DNA from: Hygrocybe punicea | Taxonomy: Eukaryota; Basidiomycota; Agaricomycetes; Agaricales; Hygrophoraceae | Assembly: GCA_963556145.1 (NCBI GenBank) | Contig: OY744472.1 | Coordinates: 2,542,001 to 2,606,000, forward strand | Direction of reading: 5' to 3' | DNA: 64,000 nt | In this document: in pieces, positions 44,023 through 55,056 of the stretch | How the letters are laid out: each line of letters opens with the position of its first letter | How positions within the stretch are numbered: position 1 is the first letter of the stretch | Notes under the pieces: generated by a model | What the model was told of the DNA's origin: nothing | The model's input: only the letters and a program-made list of their open reading frames with translations | The model's database searches: none | Program-made: the position numbers and the translations under genes

Positions 44023-47000
44023 TTAATCGTCGTCGGGTGAGGAGTCTATGGAGGGCGGGTATGTCGGATCATCAAGATCGTTTGAATCGGTATCGTCGGC
44101 ATTGGGGTATTGTAAGAAATCGTCCAACGGTATCGATATTTTTGAGCGGGCGTGGTAGGGTACCACTCGGAAAGCGGCAAATCAAGATCTAGAAACCGCA
44201 CCGTCGAGTTCGGCTAGTATGTAAGATCCGCCTTCTGTTTTCCTAATGACAACCATGGGTCCAAAGTACCGCGGTTTTGCTTTACGATCGAGAGACATTT
44301 CGATACGTGAATTTCGGACGAGAATGAGGTTACCGGGTTCGAAGTTGAAAACTTTGATCATGTTGGCGTATTTCTTGTTACAGATCGCTTCTGCAGCGGG
44401 CTCCGGCAACAATCAACTTAACTAGGAGGGGGGGTTTCCAGGGGAGAGATCAGCAGTTTTCATTGTTGCTTATAGCTAAGACAACACTGCTAAGAAGAGG
44501 GGGTCAAGGTCTAATGTCATTGCGAGCCGTGGGGGTTACCCAAAACAAGATGAGTCTGCCCCAAGAACCAGACTAAACGTAAAGAAAGGAAAAGAAGAAA
44601 AAGTCCGAACCCACAACAAGAACAGTATATATAGTGACTGGTCTTGAGGGGAGGTAAATAGAAATACAACCATGAAGCCATAACATGTCCAACTCTACCA
44701 TGTGTTCACCATGAGGCGTACATGAGGCGTCCTCATGTCGATGTTCTCGCGATCCAACTGGAGGCCCGGGTGTCATTGAGGAATAGAGGGGGTCCGGATG
44801 ACTCGGATGATTTGTCATCGGATCATGTGATGTGCAGAATTGCCTATTCGGGGTCTACACTTGCTGTAACAGGCAAGTGCGCAGTCTGGCAAGTGCGTTG
44901 CACGGTCGGGTTGAAGATGGGTATCGTCCAGTGTGGGGTTGGTGATGAGAGTGTCTTGAGGTGGTGTGGATGTAACGGCAAGGTTGGTATGAAAGAAAAT
45001 GAAGGAATGTATAAAGGAAAAAACCAACTAGGACAGTGGGCTAGTCGAGGTCAGACATGTGAACAGCACAAGCTGTACCAGATGATGATGTCTGTGTTGA
45101 TGACGTATCGAGGAGCGATGTCTTGTCCTGTTTGTGGAACAAGAAGGTCCACTTGATGTCGGTATTCGTCCAAGAAAGGGTATCATTGTAAACGAGTGTG
45201 GGAGATATCAAGGTTATAGATGGAAAAGGTTAAATGAATGTGGGTCCAGGTTTCGAGTCATGGCACGAGTGACAAGCTGTGGGAACAAGTCGTCGGGTAC
45301 TGCATTGAAGCGGTCTCGTGTGAACAATATGCGATAGGGGTTGGTTCACTGTTTGGGAAGTCGTATGGTCTGTGGTCGAAGTCCAAAAGAATGTGCTTCG
45401 GCAATGGTCAGATTAGAGAGAACAGTGAAATGTCCCGTGATCGAGGATTGTCCAGGGCATGCGTGCAGGTGAGGAATGTCGTCGGATCGTCAGGGAGGAT
45501 AATGGTAGGCACAGAATACGAAAGTGGAAACCATATATCCGGGAATGGCAATTGTCAATTACGTGTCGAGATATTGTTGAGGTGGAAGTCAGAAGTATCA
45601 ATGGCGGAAGGGTTTCGATGCCGATGCCAAAGATAGATCATAACAAAGTAGAAACCGATCAGGAAGGTGATGGCAATGCTGCCAATAACAATTACGGTAA
45701 TGAGCTGTGTCGGGAGTACAGCCATTGTGAATCGGTTTGTCGTGGGATGAAGTCAACAATATGTCAGGGCGAGGGAAAAGACAATAGCAATGATGTCCGT
45801 CGGCAAGGAGACTATTCGGGTACAGCAAGGTAACGTGGGGATGTGTCCATGGTCGGTCTGGATTGTTCTAGAAGAAGAAAGGAAGAAAAGAGAACAAGGA
45901 CAAGAATAAACAACAATGTCCAAAAGAAGACAACAGGTAAAGGGGAACGAAAAAGGAAGGTATGGTAAAGTGGAATCGTCATCGTGGGTAGTGGAGTCGG
46001 AATCGGAGTTGCGGAGTTGAAAAATGTAACATTTCTGCTCGAATTGCCGGGTGGACGCGAGCCGAGATTTGGTAAGCTTTTCTTTGACCCGATTGAGGTC
46101 GGCTTCTCGTTTATGAAGTTGTCGGGCGCGGATGACTATGAGGTCGGTCGTAGACATCGTATCTTGCGTCAGAACAATGTACGTAGCTTCGGCAAAATCG
46201 AATGGAAAAAGCGGTTCTACTCCGTGTGCGATGTAGTAGGACGAGTATCCGAGGCTTTTGTGTGTCGTGACCCGTTCGGCCCAAAATACGGTGTGGGTTA
46301 CGGTGTGCCATTTCTTCTCATCTCCGTCACAACTTTTCATAATGGCCTCCCGGACATCTAGGTGGCGACGCTCAACGGGTCCGTTCGCTTGTGAGTTATA
46401 GGGCGAAATGCGGATGTGCCGGATACCGTAGCGGGAGGCGAGATAGTCGAGCGCTTCTACGAACGGCTTGCCATTGTTGGTGACGATTTCTTCGAGAGTG
46501 CCCCAACAGCATAAGATGTCTTCGAACAAGAACGTGCCAATGGTGGAGCCGGTCTCGCGGCGTAACATGCGGAACTCAGGGTAGGCGGACAGGGAGCAAC
46601 GGGCTTGGACGATGTATCGATAGCCGCCGGATCGTGGCATAAACATTGTGTCGACATACGCTTTACGAAATAGTGAGGCCGGTGTAGCAACGGTGGGCGG
46701 AATGTGATGATAACGCATTTGCCGTACTTGGCACTGATGGCAAGACTGGACGTACCACTTAACGTTGTGGTCAAGGTGCGGCCACCAGAAACGATCGAGT
46801 AGCTGAGCGCGGACAGAGAATATACCTTTGTGGCCGAGAGAGTCGTGAGCGTCTTTGAGTAACTGAAACCGGCAGTCGGGCGGTATGACGAGTTTGTGTT
46901 TTCCTTGACGGTCTTTGCGCCAAAGCTTGTTATCGGTGACGAAGAATTCAAGGGCGTATCGTAAGAACAGATGGTATTCTTCGTCCGTGAAGTTCGCGGG

Positions 47001-49333
47001 TCGGGTTAGATCTCGTAACCAGGTCTCGACGAGGGCAAGACGAGCGTCGGCCGCGCGGGCTTTATCGGATCGCGGTATGTCAGAAACAGCTTCCTGATTT
47101 ATGTAGACGAGGACGGCGGGTAACTCATGGAGTCGGTCGGCTGTGGCACGGCATCGGCCGCATACGGCAATCGGTATAGACGGTATGGGGATGGGTCGGT
47201 AGTTGACGACTTCCATAAAGAAACTGTAGGAGTGATTGAGCCAATCGTCGGAGTCGTTGATCTCCTCAGGGTCTTCTGCAGCGCGGGGGCGTCGGGAGAG
47301 TCCGTCGGGTGCACCGTGTGCGGAAGCGGGTACGTGAACGAGTCTAAAGTCAAATAAGAGCACGCCGGCTATCCATCGGTTGATCGTTGCATTGGGCTGA
47401 ATGTCGGGGTTGTTGAGCATCCCTTTTATGTACTTCGCGTCGACTTCAACAGTGAGGTTGCGGACGCCGATGATGAAGATTCGGTAGGCGCGGAGGGCCC
47501 TGAAGAGGCCGTAGAGTTCAAGCTTGGACTGGGAGTATCGGGCTTCGCGTTGGTTCCACGATATTGAACCAAAGCGATTCGGATAACATTTTCCGTCAGC
47601 GCGGATTTGCATGAGAATGAAGCTGACTCCAAGGGCGGATGAATCAACGGCGAGAATCACTTCCCATTCACGCATGTAGTCGATAGCGCGCAGCGCTGGC
47701 GACGTAATGACGGCGTTTTTGAGGTAGTCGACGGCGGTCTCTTCTTCTTCACCAAATTCGAAGGGTATACTTTTGCGGGTAAGACGGACGAGGGGTCGGG
47801 AGTGGAGCGAGAAGTCCTTGATAAAAATACGCAAAACGCCGCAGATACCGAGAAAGGCGTGAACTTCAGTGAGGTTGGTCGGCAGTGGCCAATCGCGAAT
47901 CTTCTGTACTTTGGAGTCGTCGGCTACTCTTCCTTCGTATGTGCATCAGTGGCCAACAACGATGACTGAGGGTCGACACAACTCGAGTTTTTTGCCGTTG
48001 AAGGTACCGCTGACATAGCGGAAACGCTGGATGACGTGGTTGACACCTTGGAAGTGCTCCCAAATGAAACGTCGGATTGCCGGGTTCTCGGGTATAGTCT
48101 CGTAGGTACCGTCGGGTTGCTCGTAGCGGGTTGGAGGCCCTTTGACGGGAATATCGTCCATATACAGAACGGCAAGATGAGGGATTTCGTCATGGAGGAT
48201 GTACGTGGAGTCACCGTGTAGGATCTGCGGGGAATTTGTGTATCCCATAGCAATCCGCATAAGTCGAAGCATTCCGAGTGGAGACTGAAAGGTCATATAG
48301 TCCCGAGACGAGGGGTGGACGAGGCATTGGTCGAAAGAGACGAAGAGGTCGAAGGAAGCATAGCAAGAGTGGCCGGCAAAGGCCTCGGCCAAGTGCTCGG
48401 TCATGGGTGGTACGGCGGGATCGCGGATAGTGACGGCGTTAAGCGGCTGTAGATCGTGGACGATTCGAAGAGACTTCCCATCCTTTTTCAAAACGCAGAA
48501 CCAGCGGGAGCGGTATGACGAATTCGAGGGTTCATAGGTACCGGCGTTAATTTTGTCTTTGATGATGCCGATGACTTCGTTAAGGATGCCGGGTGGGATT
48601 GGGATATTGCGATGGACCCACGGGTCGTGCGGTATGGTGGGAATGTGGATCGGCGGGAAGTAGTCCGTATTGAACTGGCCTTTCTCGGATTCGTTCCAGG
48701 CAAAGGCGGCTTCTTGCGTTTTGATGATATGGTGGCCGAGTTTTTCTTCCTCAGGCCAAAGGAATCCATCCGGGTTCATCGGCATCACGTCGTGTCATTC
48801 CTGGGTATAGCGGGTGCCAGGTGTAAAGTCGGGCGGGTGAGTCGGGAGCGTGGGTAAATCGGCTAGTGGGTCGCCGGTGATCTCGCATATGATGCGGTAT
48901 TCGTCGGGGAGAGTGGTAGAAATTGGGCGGATACGATCGGCTACCTTCTTATACTTTTTCTTGGTAACGACTCCTTTTAGGTCCCTGGTAGGGGGGGTGG
49001 TATATGAGATATAAGTAGCGTGTTCAGTAGAGGCTTTGTTACAAATATTCGAAGAAGAAATAGGTGACGCAGGAGTGGAGACGGAACAAGACGAAGGAAG
49101 GGTATCGGTAGTACGTAGCTGATTTTGTACATCGGTCAACAATGAAATGTACTGGGCGGCAGTCTGAGGCTGAGACGAAGAGAAATCTAAATCGATAGAA
49201 AAACATAAGTCCTCTTCTAGGGGAAACGGCAAAAGGGAAGCATAGTTCGTGGTATAGGTGTGGTCGCTTTCGAGTGGCGGCTTCTCATCTCCTGGTGCGT
49301 CCTTTCCGAGAGGTATCTCCGGGTCCTCGACTT
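44023..49333 (-). pseudogene. pol: gypsy pol (protease end, RT, RNase H, integrase), interrupted
   Basis: It is entered from gag by an apparent -1 frame change at 49337-49343. Motifs in order: 'PLGKDAPGDEK' linker; RT with 'SRWFCVLKKDGKSLRIVHDL', 'MGYTNSPQILHGD' and the catalytic 'YMDD' in 'LAVLYMDDIPVKG'; RNase H with 'EVILAVDSSALGVSFILMQI' and 'KLELYGLFRALR'; integrase HHCC zinc region 'HDSLGHKG...SCHQCQVRQ'; and core 'YVDTMF', 'TNNGKPFV', 'SPYNSQANGPVERRHLD'. Element C copy 2 then splits the frame after 'STRQFEQK'. The C-terminal part resumes '[20 protein letters not shown]' and ends at 44023. In-frame TGA stops occur after 'RYTQE', 'VIVVGH' and 'GAVSRS', each where CGA (Arg) fits. Not functional as it stands. 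Confidence 0.9.
44376..46031 (+). mobile_element. 1.65-kb TG...CA element 'C', copy 2, inside gypsy integrase
   Basis: This is a 1656-bp uninterrupted copy beginning TGTTACAGATCGC and ending AAATGTAACA. It is flanked by TTTCT on both sides (44371-44375, 46032-46036). TG...CA ends and a 5-bp duplication are the marks of an LTR, so this is probably a solo LTR. Removing it with one TTTCT restores an open integrase frame. Many open frames are present but none looks like a protein family. Confidence 0.87.
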
Positions 49334-51886
49334 CTAAAAATCCGGCTTTCCGGTGTCGGACCGCTCTCGTCGGTTCTTTTGGTTGTGCTCGATGGTGGGC
49401 AAGGTGATGACGGCGCCGGTGTTTGGATCCATGATCGTGACTTGTTGTTCTCTGTTTTTATAATCCTTCGTAAGGGCCTCGGAAAGCGTGAAGAACGGGC
49501 GGCCGATGAGGATCTCGTAGGGGGCGTCGTCGACGACTTGGACTTGGAGGAAAAGATCGACGTCGCCAAAAGTGAATTTTAGGTTGGCGATCCGGCCGAG
49601 GGTGTCGTTGTCGCTTTTATTTGCCGACTGCATCCGCATCTTCATATTTTGGAGGCCGTAACCGAGTTTCTCCCAAATATCACGTCGCATGCCGATGATC
49701 ATGGAACCGTTGTCGAGGACACACTCGAATACGAATTTTCCGTTGATGAGCGGGTAGACCGCACGGAGAGGGACTGAGTCGCGGCCGACGACGAGCAGGA
49801 CGTTTTCCTGACAGTGTTGACAGGCGCGAGTGGGGATTTTGGGTGCATGAAAATGGAAAACCTCGACGTTACTCTCGGCGGTGACCTTTTTCGACATGGT
49901 GAGGTCCTTCATGTGACGGCGGGCGTCGGACAACATGGCTAAAAGTTCTTGTTGCGAAATGCAGACTTGGGAATCGAGCGTGCGGTCGATGACGGATTTG
50001 GCGATACCGGGATCTTCGATGGGGGCCTGGTAGCGGTATTGGGGGTGCGACGCGGGAAGGTTCTGGGGAGTGCGCGGCACGAAGGCGGTCGGCTCGGTCG
50101 GCCGCATATTCGAAGGTGGAACAATGGTGATCGGGTGCTCGTTGACAGGTCTGGTAGACGTTTTCTCAGCCGGTTTCATGACGGGTACGGATGTAGAGGC
50201 GGCGGGCGGATTGGGATATGTCTCTCTAGACTTGCCTTTCGCTTTAGAGGGGATCTCTACGCCGTCAAATCTAACCCGTTTATGAAGCCGCTGCACTTCG
50301 GCTTCCAGAACCTTGATTTGTTCGTTGTCGTCGTCGATGTCAGACGTCGTGGACTGAAAGATGTCGGCGTACTCGGTGGTGACCTCTGGTTCGTAGGTGG
50401 GTACTTCGACGGCGGAGACGAAGTTAGCTTTGACATGAGGCGGTGGGTCGCGTTGGAATGGTTCTGTGGGGTTGCGGGCAGGGGGAGCGCGGTTGCCGGG
50501 GTTCTGTGCATGCCACGCGTCGAAGCGTTCCCTCATATTTTTGCCAACGATAGCCTTTGGAAGATACATTCCGTTAGGCAACACGATGTGGCCGTGCTCA
50601 TTCTTGCGGCATATTCCGTCTCGAGTGTACTGCTCGCAGATGGGACAATCGCGTATACGATGGAACGGGTCGTCGCAAAAGAGGCAGTTGAAGTTGGTGA
50701 AACCCTGTCCCGCGGTGGTCGGCTCAGCCCTATTTGCACACGGCTTTGGGGGGTTGTTGCGTTCGGTGAGGGCTTGCGTGAGGACAGCGAGTTGTTGCGA
50801 AACGAGACGAAATAGGTTGGATACGTTAGGTTCGACCGGTTCCGCTTTAGGAATGACCGGGTCATAGCGAGCGGGTGGCGGGTAGCGGGTGGCGGGTTCT
50901 ATTGGAGTCGAGTACCGGATGGCGGCAGGTGACATTGACGATAGACGAGAGACGGTGGACGGTTCAGCCGCGGTTCCGGCCAGTAGGAAGTGGGCGCAAT
51001 TGTGGAAGTCCTGGAAGTCGTAAGGGTCGCTATGGAAATGGTTCGGTTTTTGGTACTGCAGACGGGTTTTGATGTCCTTTTTAAGCTCGACATGGAAGCC
51101 GTTCTCGTACGCGATGTTGCATTCTCGGGGAGAGATCCGACCCTTGTCTAGAAGAAACCCTGAGATCCGGATGAACTCGCGGTAATATTCGCCAAGTTCA
51201 GCGTGGGTACGGATACCATAAGCGGTTTGGGTGTGCGTAAGACGGTCGAGATCCGCCATAGTGTACCGGTGATCGTCTTCCGTGCCTGGGTATAGCATGA
51301 GTACGCTCCTTTTGAATGCGGCATAATCGATGCCGGTCGCGCTAGGTAAACTTGCCCAAAGCTCGTAGTCGCTAAGCGACGCGTAGCGCAGACTATGCTT
51401 GATGCGTCCTGCATCGTCAAGAGCGGCATCGGCAGCAAGTATCTCGACTTCTTTGAAGAAGCGGTTTAAATTGAGCAGGTTCCCGTCAAAGGTCGGGGCT
51501 GTGGAGTGACCGCGAGCGGGCATTTGTCGTGGAGTAACATGGGGAGCGGTAACGTGGGGAGCGGTCGAAGATCCAGAGGTCGAAGTCATTGTGGGTGGAA
51601 GGAGCTGAGATGTCGATGAAGCGGTTGTCGGGTGTATGATGAGCGGGTCGGGTAACGTGGACGATGATGGCGTGGACGAAGATGAAGACGGGGATGATGA
51701 CGATGACGGAGTTTTCGATGTCGAGAGCGAAGACGGAGACGATGACGATGACGGAGTTTTCGATGTCGAGAGCGAAGACGTGGATGGGGGTTCTAACGAG
51801 GTCGAAGTCGGGGACGTAGGCGATGCGGGTGTCGAACTGAGATCGGATGAGTCGGGTGTAATGGTAATTATCGGTATATCGACCAA
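49334..51886 (-). CDS. gag: gypsy Gag-protease
   Basis: An 850-codon intact frame. The N-terminal 120 residues are Ser/Thr/Pro low complexity. A capsid-like helical region follows ('HRYTMADLDRLTHTQTAYGI', 'ELGEYYREFIRISGFLLDKG'). The zinc knuckle is 'NCLFCDDPFHRIRDC' (C-x2-C-x4-H-x4-C), followed by more cysteines. Near the C-terminus is a retropepsin-like domain: 'GKFVFECVLDNGSMIIGMRR' with the D-x-G-S catalytic motif, and 'APYEILIGRPFF', the usual end of a retroviral-type protease. The stop at 49334-49336 immediately follows a GGATTTT heptamer, after which pol is open in the -1 frame. Confidence 0.9.
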   Translation of the reverse strand: MVDIPIITITPDSSDLSSTPASPTSPTSTSLEPPSTSSLSTSKTPSSSSSPSSLSTSKTPSSSSSPSSSSSTPSSSTLPDPLIIHPTTASSTSQLLPPTMTSTSGSSTAPHVTAPHVTPRQMPARGHSTAPTFDGNLLNLNRFFKEVEILAADAALDDAGRIKHSLRYASLSDYELWASLPSATGIDYAAFKRSVLMLYPGTEDDHRYTMADLDRLTHTQTAYGIRTHAELGEYYREFIRISGFLLDKGRISPRECNIAYENGFHVELKKDIKTRLQYQKPNHFHSDPYDFQDFHNCAHFLLAGTAAEPSTVSRLSSMSPAAIRYSTPIEPATRYPPPARYDPVIPKAEPVEPNVSNLFRLVSQQLAVLTQALTERNNPPKPCANRAEPTTAGQGFTNFNCLFCDDPFHRIRDCPICEQYTRDGICRKNEHGHIVLPNGMYLPKAIVGKNMRERFDAWHAQNPGNRAPPARNPTEPFQRDPPPHVKANFVSAVEVPTYEPEVTTEYADIFQSTTSDIDDDNEQIKVLEAEVQRLHKRVRFDGVEIPSKAKGKSRETYPNPPAASTSVPVMKPAEKTSTRPVNEHPITIVPPSNMRPTEPTAFVPRTPQNLPASHPQYRYQAPIEDPGIAKSVIDRTLDSQVCISQQELLAMLSDARRHMKDLTMSKKVTAESNVEVFHFHAPKIPTRACQHCQENVLLVVGRDSVPLRAVYPLINGKFVFECVLDNGSMIIGMRRDIWEKLGYGLQNMKMRMQSANKSDNDTLGRIANLKFTFGDVDLFLQVQVVDDAPYEILIGRPFFTLSEALTKDYKNREQQVTIMDPNTGAVITLPTIEHNQKNRRERSDTGKPDF
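49337..49343 (-). other. Candidate -1 ribosomal frameshift site between gag and pol
   Basis: On the minus strand the last gag codons and stop read GGA-TTT-T|TAG. Reading GAT TTT TAG ends gag. Slipping one base back gives TTT TTA GAA and continues through 'VEDPEIPLGKDAPGDEKPP' into RT. GGATTTT has the X-XXY-YYZ-like form of slippery heptamers only loosely. No downstream pseudoknot was checked. Confidence 0.45.
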
Positions 51887-52135
51887 TTCGAGACTGTCGG
51901 ATGAAAGATATAGGGGGGTGTTTGACCCTGAGACGAGCGGAAGATTGTTATGTCGAGCGAGGTGGTCGGGTACTAGCTGGAAGAAGTCGTCGTCGATTGT
52001 CGGGTCGAAGGCGGCTAAAGAGAGTTCTTGTTGAAGAGTTCTTCGAGGAAGATCTCGAAGACGACGGTCAGAGGGAGGGATACAGGAAGAGGAAGCTATG
52101 GTGGTGCTAGAATATTCCTCGCGGTGGGCTCCAGA

Positions 52136-52938
52136 TGTAAAGGCGAGGTCGGGGTGGCTGCGGAATAATAATCCTAAGCCTGTGGGGGTCAGCGTAGAAG
52201 TGACTAGGAATAGTCTAACAAGCTTCAGTAAAATGATAGGATATAAATGGTAAGAAGCCGCCGAGTAAACTACTGAAATCTATCGAGACCGGTCGAAGCC
52301 GATGATGTCGGGTACGGCGGGTCGGGTGTCAGGTGACGAGGGACGTAGAGATAAAGGCGGTAGAACGACGGGGAGAGCGTTGAGGAATCCGACGAGCAAT
52401 GTGTGCGATGGATTTTACTGAGAGACTAATTCTCAGAGAGAGGAAATGGGGGAACTGGTTTCTTATTTTGAGACGGCGCTTGGGCACCGTTTTTATACTA
52501 CAAATTTCTGTACCTAGATTCGGACGAGAGTCCTCGGCCGATGAGAGGAAACAAAGGAGAATAAAAATGGGGAAGTAGGAAGAGCGTTGCGAGGCGACGA
52601 TGACAGGGAAAATGGGGAAGATATAAAAAACCGTAAAAGATGCAATATACTTTACTATATCCCCATAAGGGAGACGCTAGGCGTGAATAAGGCAAGTCCG
52701 ATGTCGGGATCCCAGTCCGATGTCGGGATCCCAGTCCGATGAGATCTATCTTTGATATTTGAAGTTCCGTGAGTTTACGAGATAGACCGACCAGGTACGT
52801 GAGCGGCCGTGCTAGTCGGTATGCATCGGGTTGCGTCGGGTTACATCGGGTTCGAGCGTAGATTGCTAGAGACGTCGGGTTCGAGCGGATTCGCTAGATA
52901 TCGATGTTACGGCCTCAGAGGGTCGAGGACCCTCTACA
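52136..52938 (-). repeat. 5' LTR of the gypsy element
   Basis: This 803-bp LTR is the partner of 41456-42250. Near 52700-52740 it carries a tandem duplication of about 20 bp ('GATGTCGGGATCCCAGTCC') that the other LTR lacks. Confidence 0.9.
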
Positions 52939-55056
52939 GCGGTGTTGTGTGAACAATATACAATAGGGGTTGGTTCACTGTTTTGGAAGTCGTATGGTCT
53001 GTGGTCGAAGTCCAAAAGAGTATGCTCCGGTGATGGTTGGATTGGAAGGAACAGTGAAATGTCTTGTGATCGGGGATTGTTCAGAGTTCACATACAGGTG
53101 AGGAATGTCATCGGATCGTCAGGGAGAATAATGGTAGGCACAGGGTATGAATATGGAAACCAAATATCCGGGAATGGCAATTGTCAATTACGTGTCGGTA
53201 TACTGTCGAGGCGGATGTCGGTTTCATCAATGAAGGAAGGTTGCCTTTTCCAGAGGCAAATCATGATGATGTAAAAACCGATCAGGAAGGTGATCGCTAT
53301 GGCACCAATGATCATTATGGTTATGAACTGTTTGGTGAGGATAGCCATTGTGCGTCAGTTTGGGAAGACAGTCTGTTGTACAGTGAAGACAATGAAAGTG
53401 ACGTCCGTTGGCAAGGCGACTATTCGGATACAGCAAGGTAATGTGGGGATGTGTCCATGGTCAGTCTGGATTGTTCTAGAAGAAAGGATGAAAAGAGAAC
53501 AAGAACAAGAATAAACAATGATGTCCAAAAGAAGACAAAAGGTAAAGGGGAACGAAAAAGGAAGGTATGATAAAGTGGAATCGTCATCGTGGGTAGCGGA
53601 GTTGGAATCGGAGTTGCGGAGTTGTAAAATGTAACACTCACAAAGCCTCAGAGTTCCAATTCTAGGAGACAGATCTGATTGGACTTGATTACTGACTTCG
53701 GACTTACCTTATTTATGCATCCCCTCGTCCTTTTGGAGAGATGTAGGACGTTTTAGATCTTTTCCTTGGTTATTCGTTTTTCCTTCCATTCTCCTGTCTA
53801 TGTCGCTTTGCAACCCCCTTTCCACATCCCCATTCCAACTTTTCTTTGTAGTTTCCATCGGCCGAAGTAGACATGACCAAAAGTAGACTACACACACATG
53901 TACTATAAAATGGTCCCCAACGACTCTACAAAAAAGAGATACCCTTAGTCCCCATTTTCATATAGTCAGAATCCCCTTTTAATCCCTTAAAATGCTTGTC
54001 CTCGTAAACCCTTAGATTTTTATAGTTCACATCGTTGTCTTTATCATTGTTCCCATATATTTGTTCATTGTTTCCAACCCGACCCGACCCGACCTGCTGT
54101 ACCCGACATTGTCAGTGTGATGGCAAGTTCTGTTGTAGACCCAGAATTGGAATCTACGGAAAGGGTGATTAGCTAGAAAGTGATCAGAGGAATCAGTTTC
54201 TTTTAGAAAGGTCTAGTCAATCCAACCCGAATCCAGGGGTTCCGGAATCAGAGGGTGAGTGTGGGGAAAGGACGAAGAGTGGTGTAGATGATATGAAGAG
54301 TGGACTAAGAAATAGAACTGAAGTGTGCTGTAATAACCTGTATTTCTATATGGTTTTGTAGTATAAATGTGCTACTTTTATACTACTGTGAGGGATCCTG
54401 TGCTGTAGTAACTATGTGCTACAAGCGAAGGCTGTAAGTGATAGGGGGCAAGTGGAGTGGAGGATAGGAGGAATGCTATGTACTAGGAGACAGGAAACGA
54501 AGATACATGATATATAACTATATATGTACTGATTCCGGGTTGTTAGGGACATTGCATTGCGAGTAGGAACAATTCCGGAGGCAGAATCCAGAGTGGAATC
54601 GATGGAATGAGCAGAATCGGGCGGAATCAATGATAAAGGAATGGGAATTGATGGGAGCGGTGTCAGATATGAAGGGGAAACGGATCCGCATGATCCGGAG
54701 CCTCTGCATCGGCATCATCGGGTTCTTCGTTATTTATCCACTTTCACTCCATTCATTGCCAGATTCATCATTATTTGTCAAGTTCTACATGGCAGCTTAC
54801 ATTTTACATTCCATTTCTTCATTCACTACTATCCCCAACACTGATTATCCACAGTCACTTCTATGCTGACACCCCTAGGTTAGGATCCTTTATTATTGTT
54901 CCGAAGCCACCCCGAACCTGCATCTACAGCATTGGTATGGGCATTGGCATTGGCATGGGTGTGGGCATTGGTGTTGGTGTTAGTGTGGGTGTGGGTGTGG
55001 GTGTCATTGGGCTGGTGGGGATGGTAGTGTTAGTTGTTACTTATTAGTAAATAAAC

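Larger units (their letters stand above)
41456..52938 (-). mobile_element. Ty3/gypsy LTR retrotransposon
   Basis: This is an 11.5-kb element with LTRs at 41456-42250 and 52136-52938 (TGTAAAGG...CTCTACA) and the target duplication GCGG (41452-41455, 52939-52942). Gag-pol is on the minus strand. The primer-binding-site-like TGGAGCCCACCGCGAGG follows the 5' LTR (52136-52938) by two bases in that orientation. Order of domains is Gag, protease, reverse transcriptase, RNase H, integrase. The element carries an extra antisense gene (42421-43816) next to the 3' LTR and is broken by element C copy 2 (44376-46031). Several premature stops make it defective. Confidence 0.93.
40522..53636 (+). mobile_element. 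1.65-kb TG...CA element 'C', copy 1, interrupted by the gypsy element
   Basis: The left part 40522-41455 and right part 52939-53636 together match the intact copy at 44376-46031. The ends are TGTTATGG... and ...ATGTAACA, flanked by the 5-bp duplication CTCAC (40517-40521, 53637-53641). Best read as a solo LTR of an unidentified retrotransposon. No coding capacity is supported. Confidence 0.82.
40353..54928 (+). mobile_element. Solo LTR of family 'D', split by later insertions
   Basis: It reads TGTAGAGACCCGACG at the left and CATCTACA at the right, with flanks GCGT (40349-40352) and GCAT (54929-54932). These are a 4-bp duplication with one CG-to-CA change. Its two parts (40353-40521 and 53637-54928) are the reverse complement of the LTR at 38692-39576, plus about 590 extra bases near 54115-54705 that contain no recognised feature. 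Confidence 0.65.

Noticed and set aside
44722..45156. 144-codon frame inside element C as a gene
   Set aside because: The same repeat in copy 1 lacks the intact frame, both strands are open in places, and no family features are present. It is most likely LTR sequence.
54115..54705. Extra ~590 bp within the split D-type LTR as a separate transposon
   Set aside because: No inverted repeats or convincing target duplication could be identified at its edges. Noted as unexplained sequence only.
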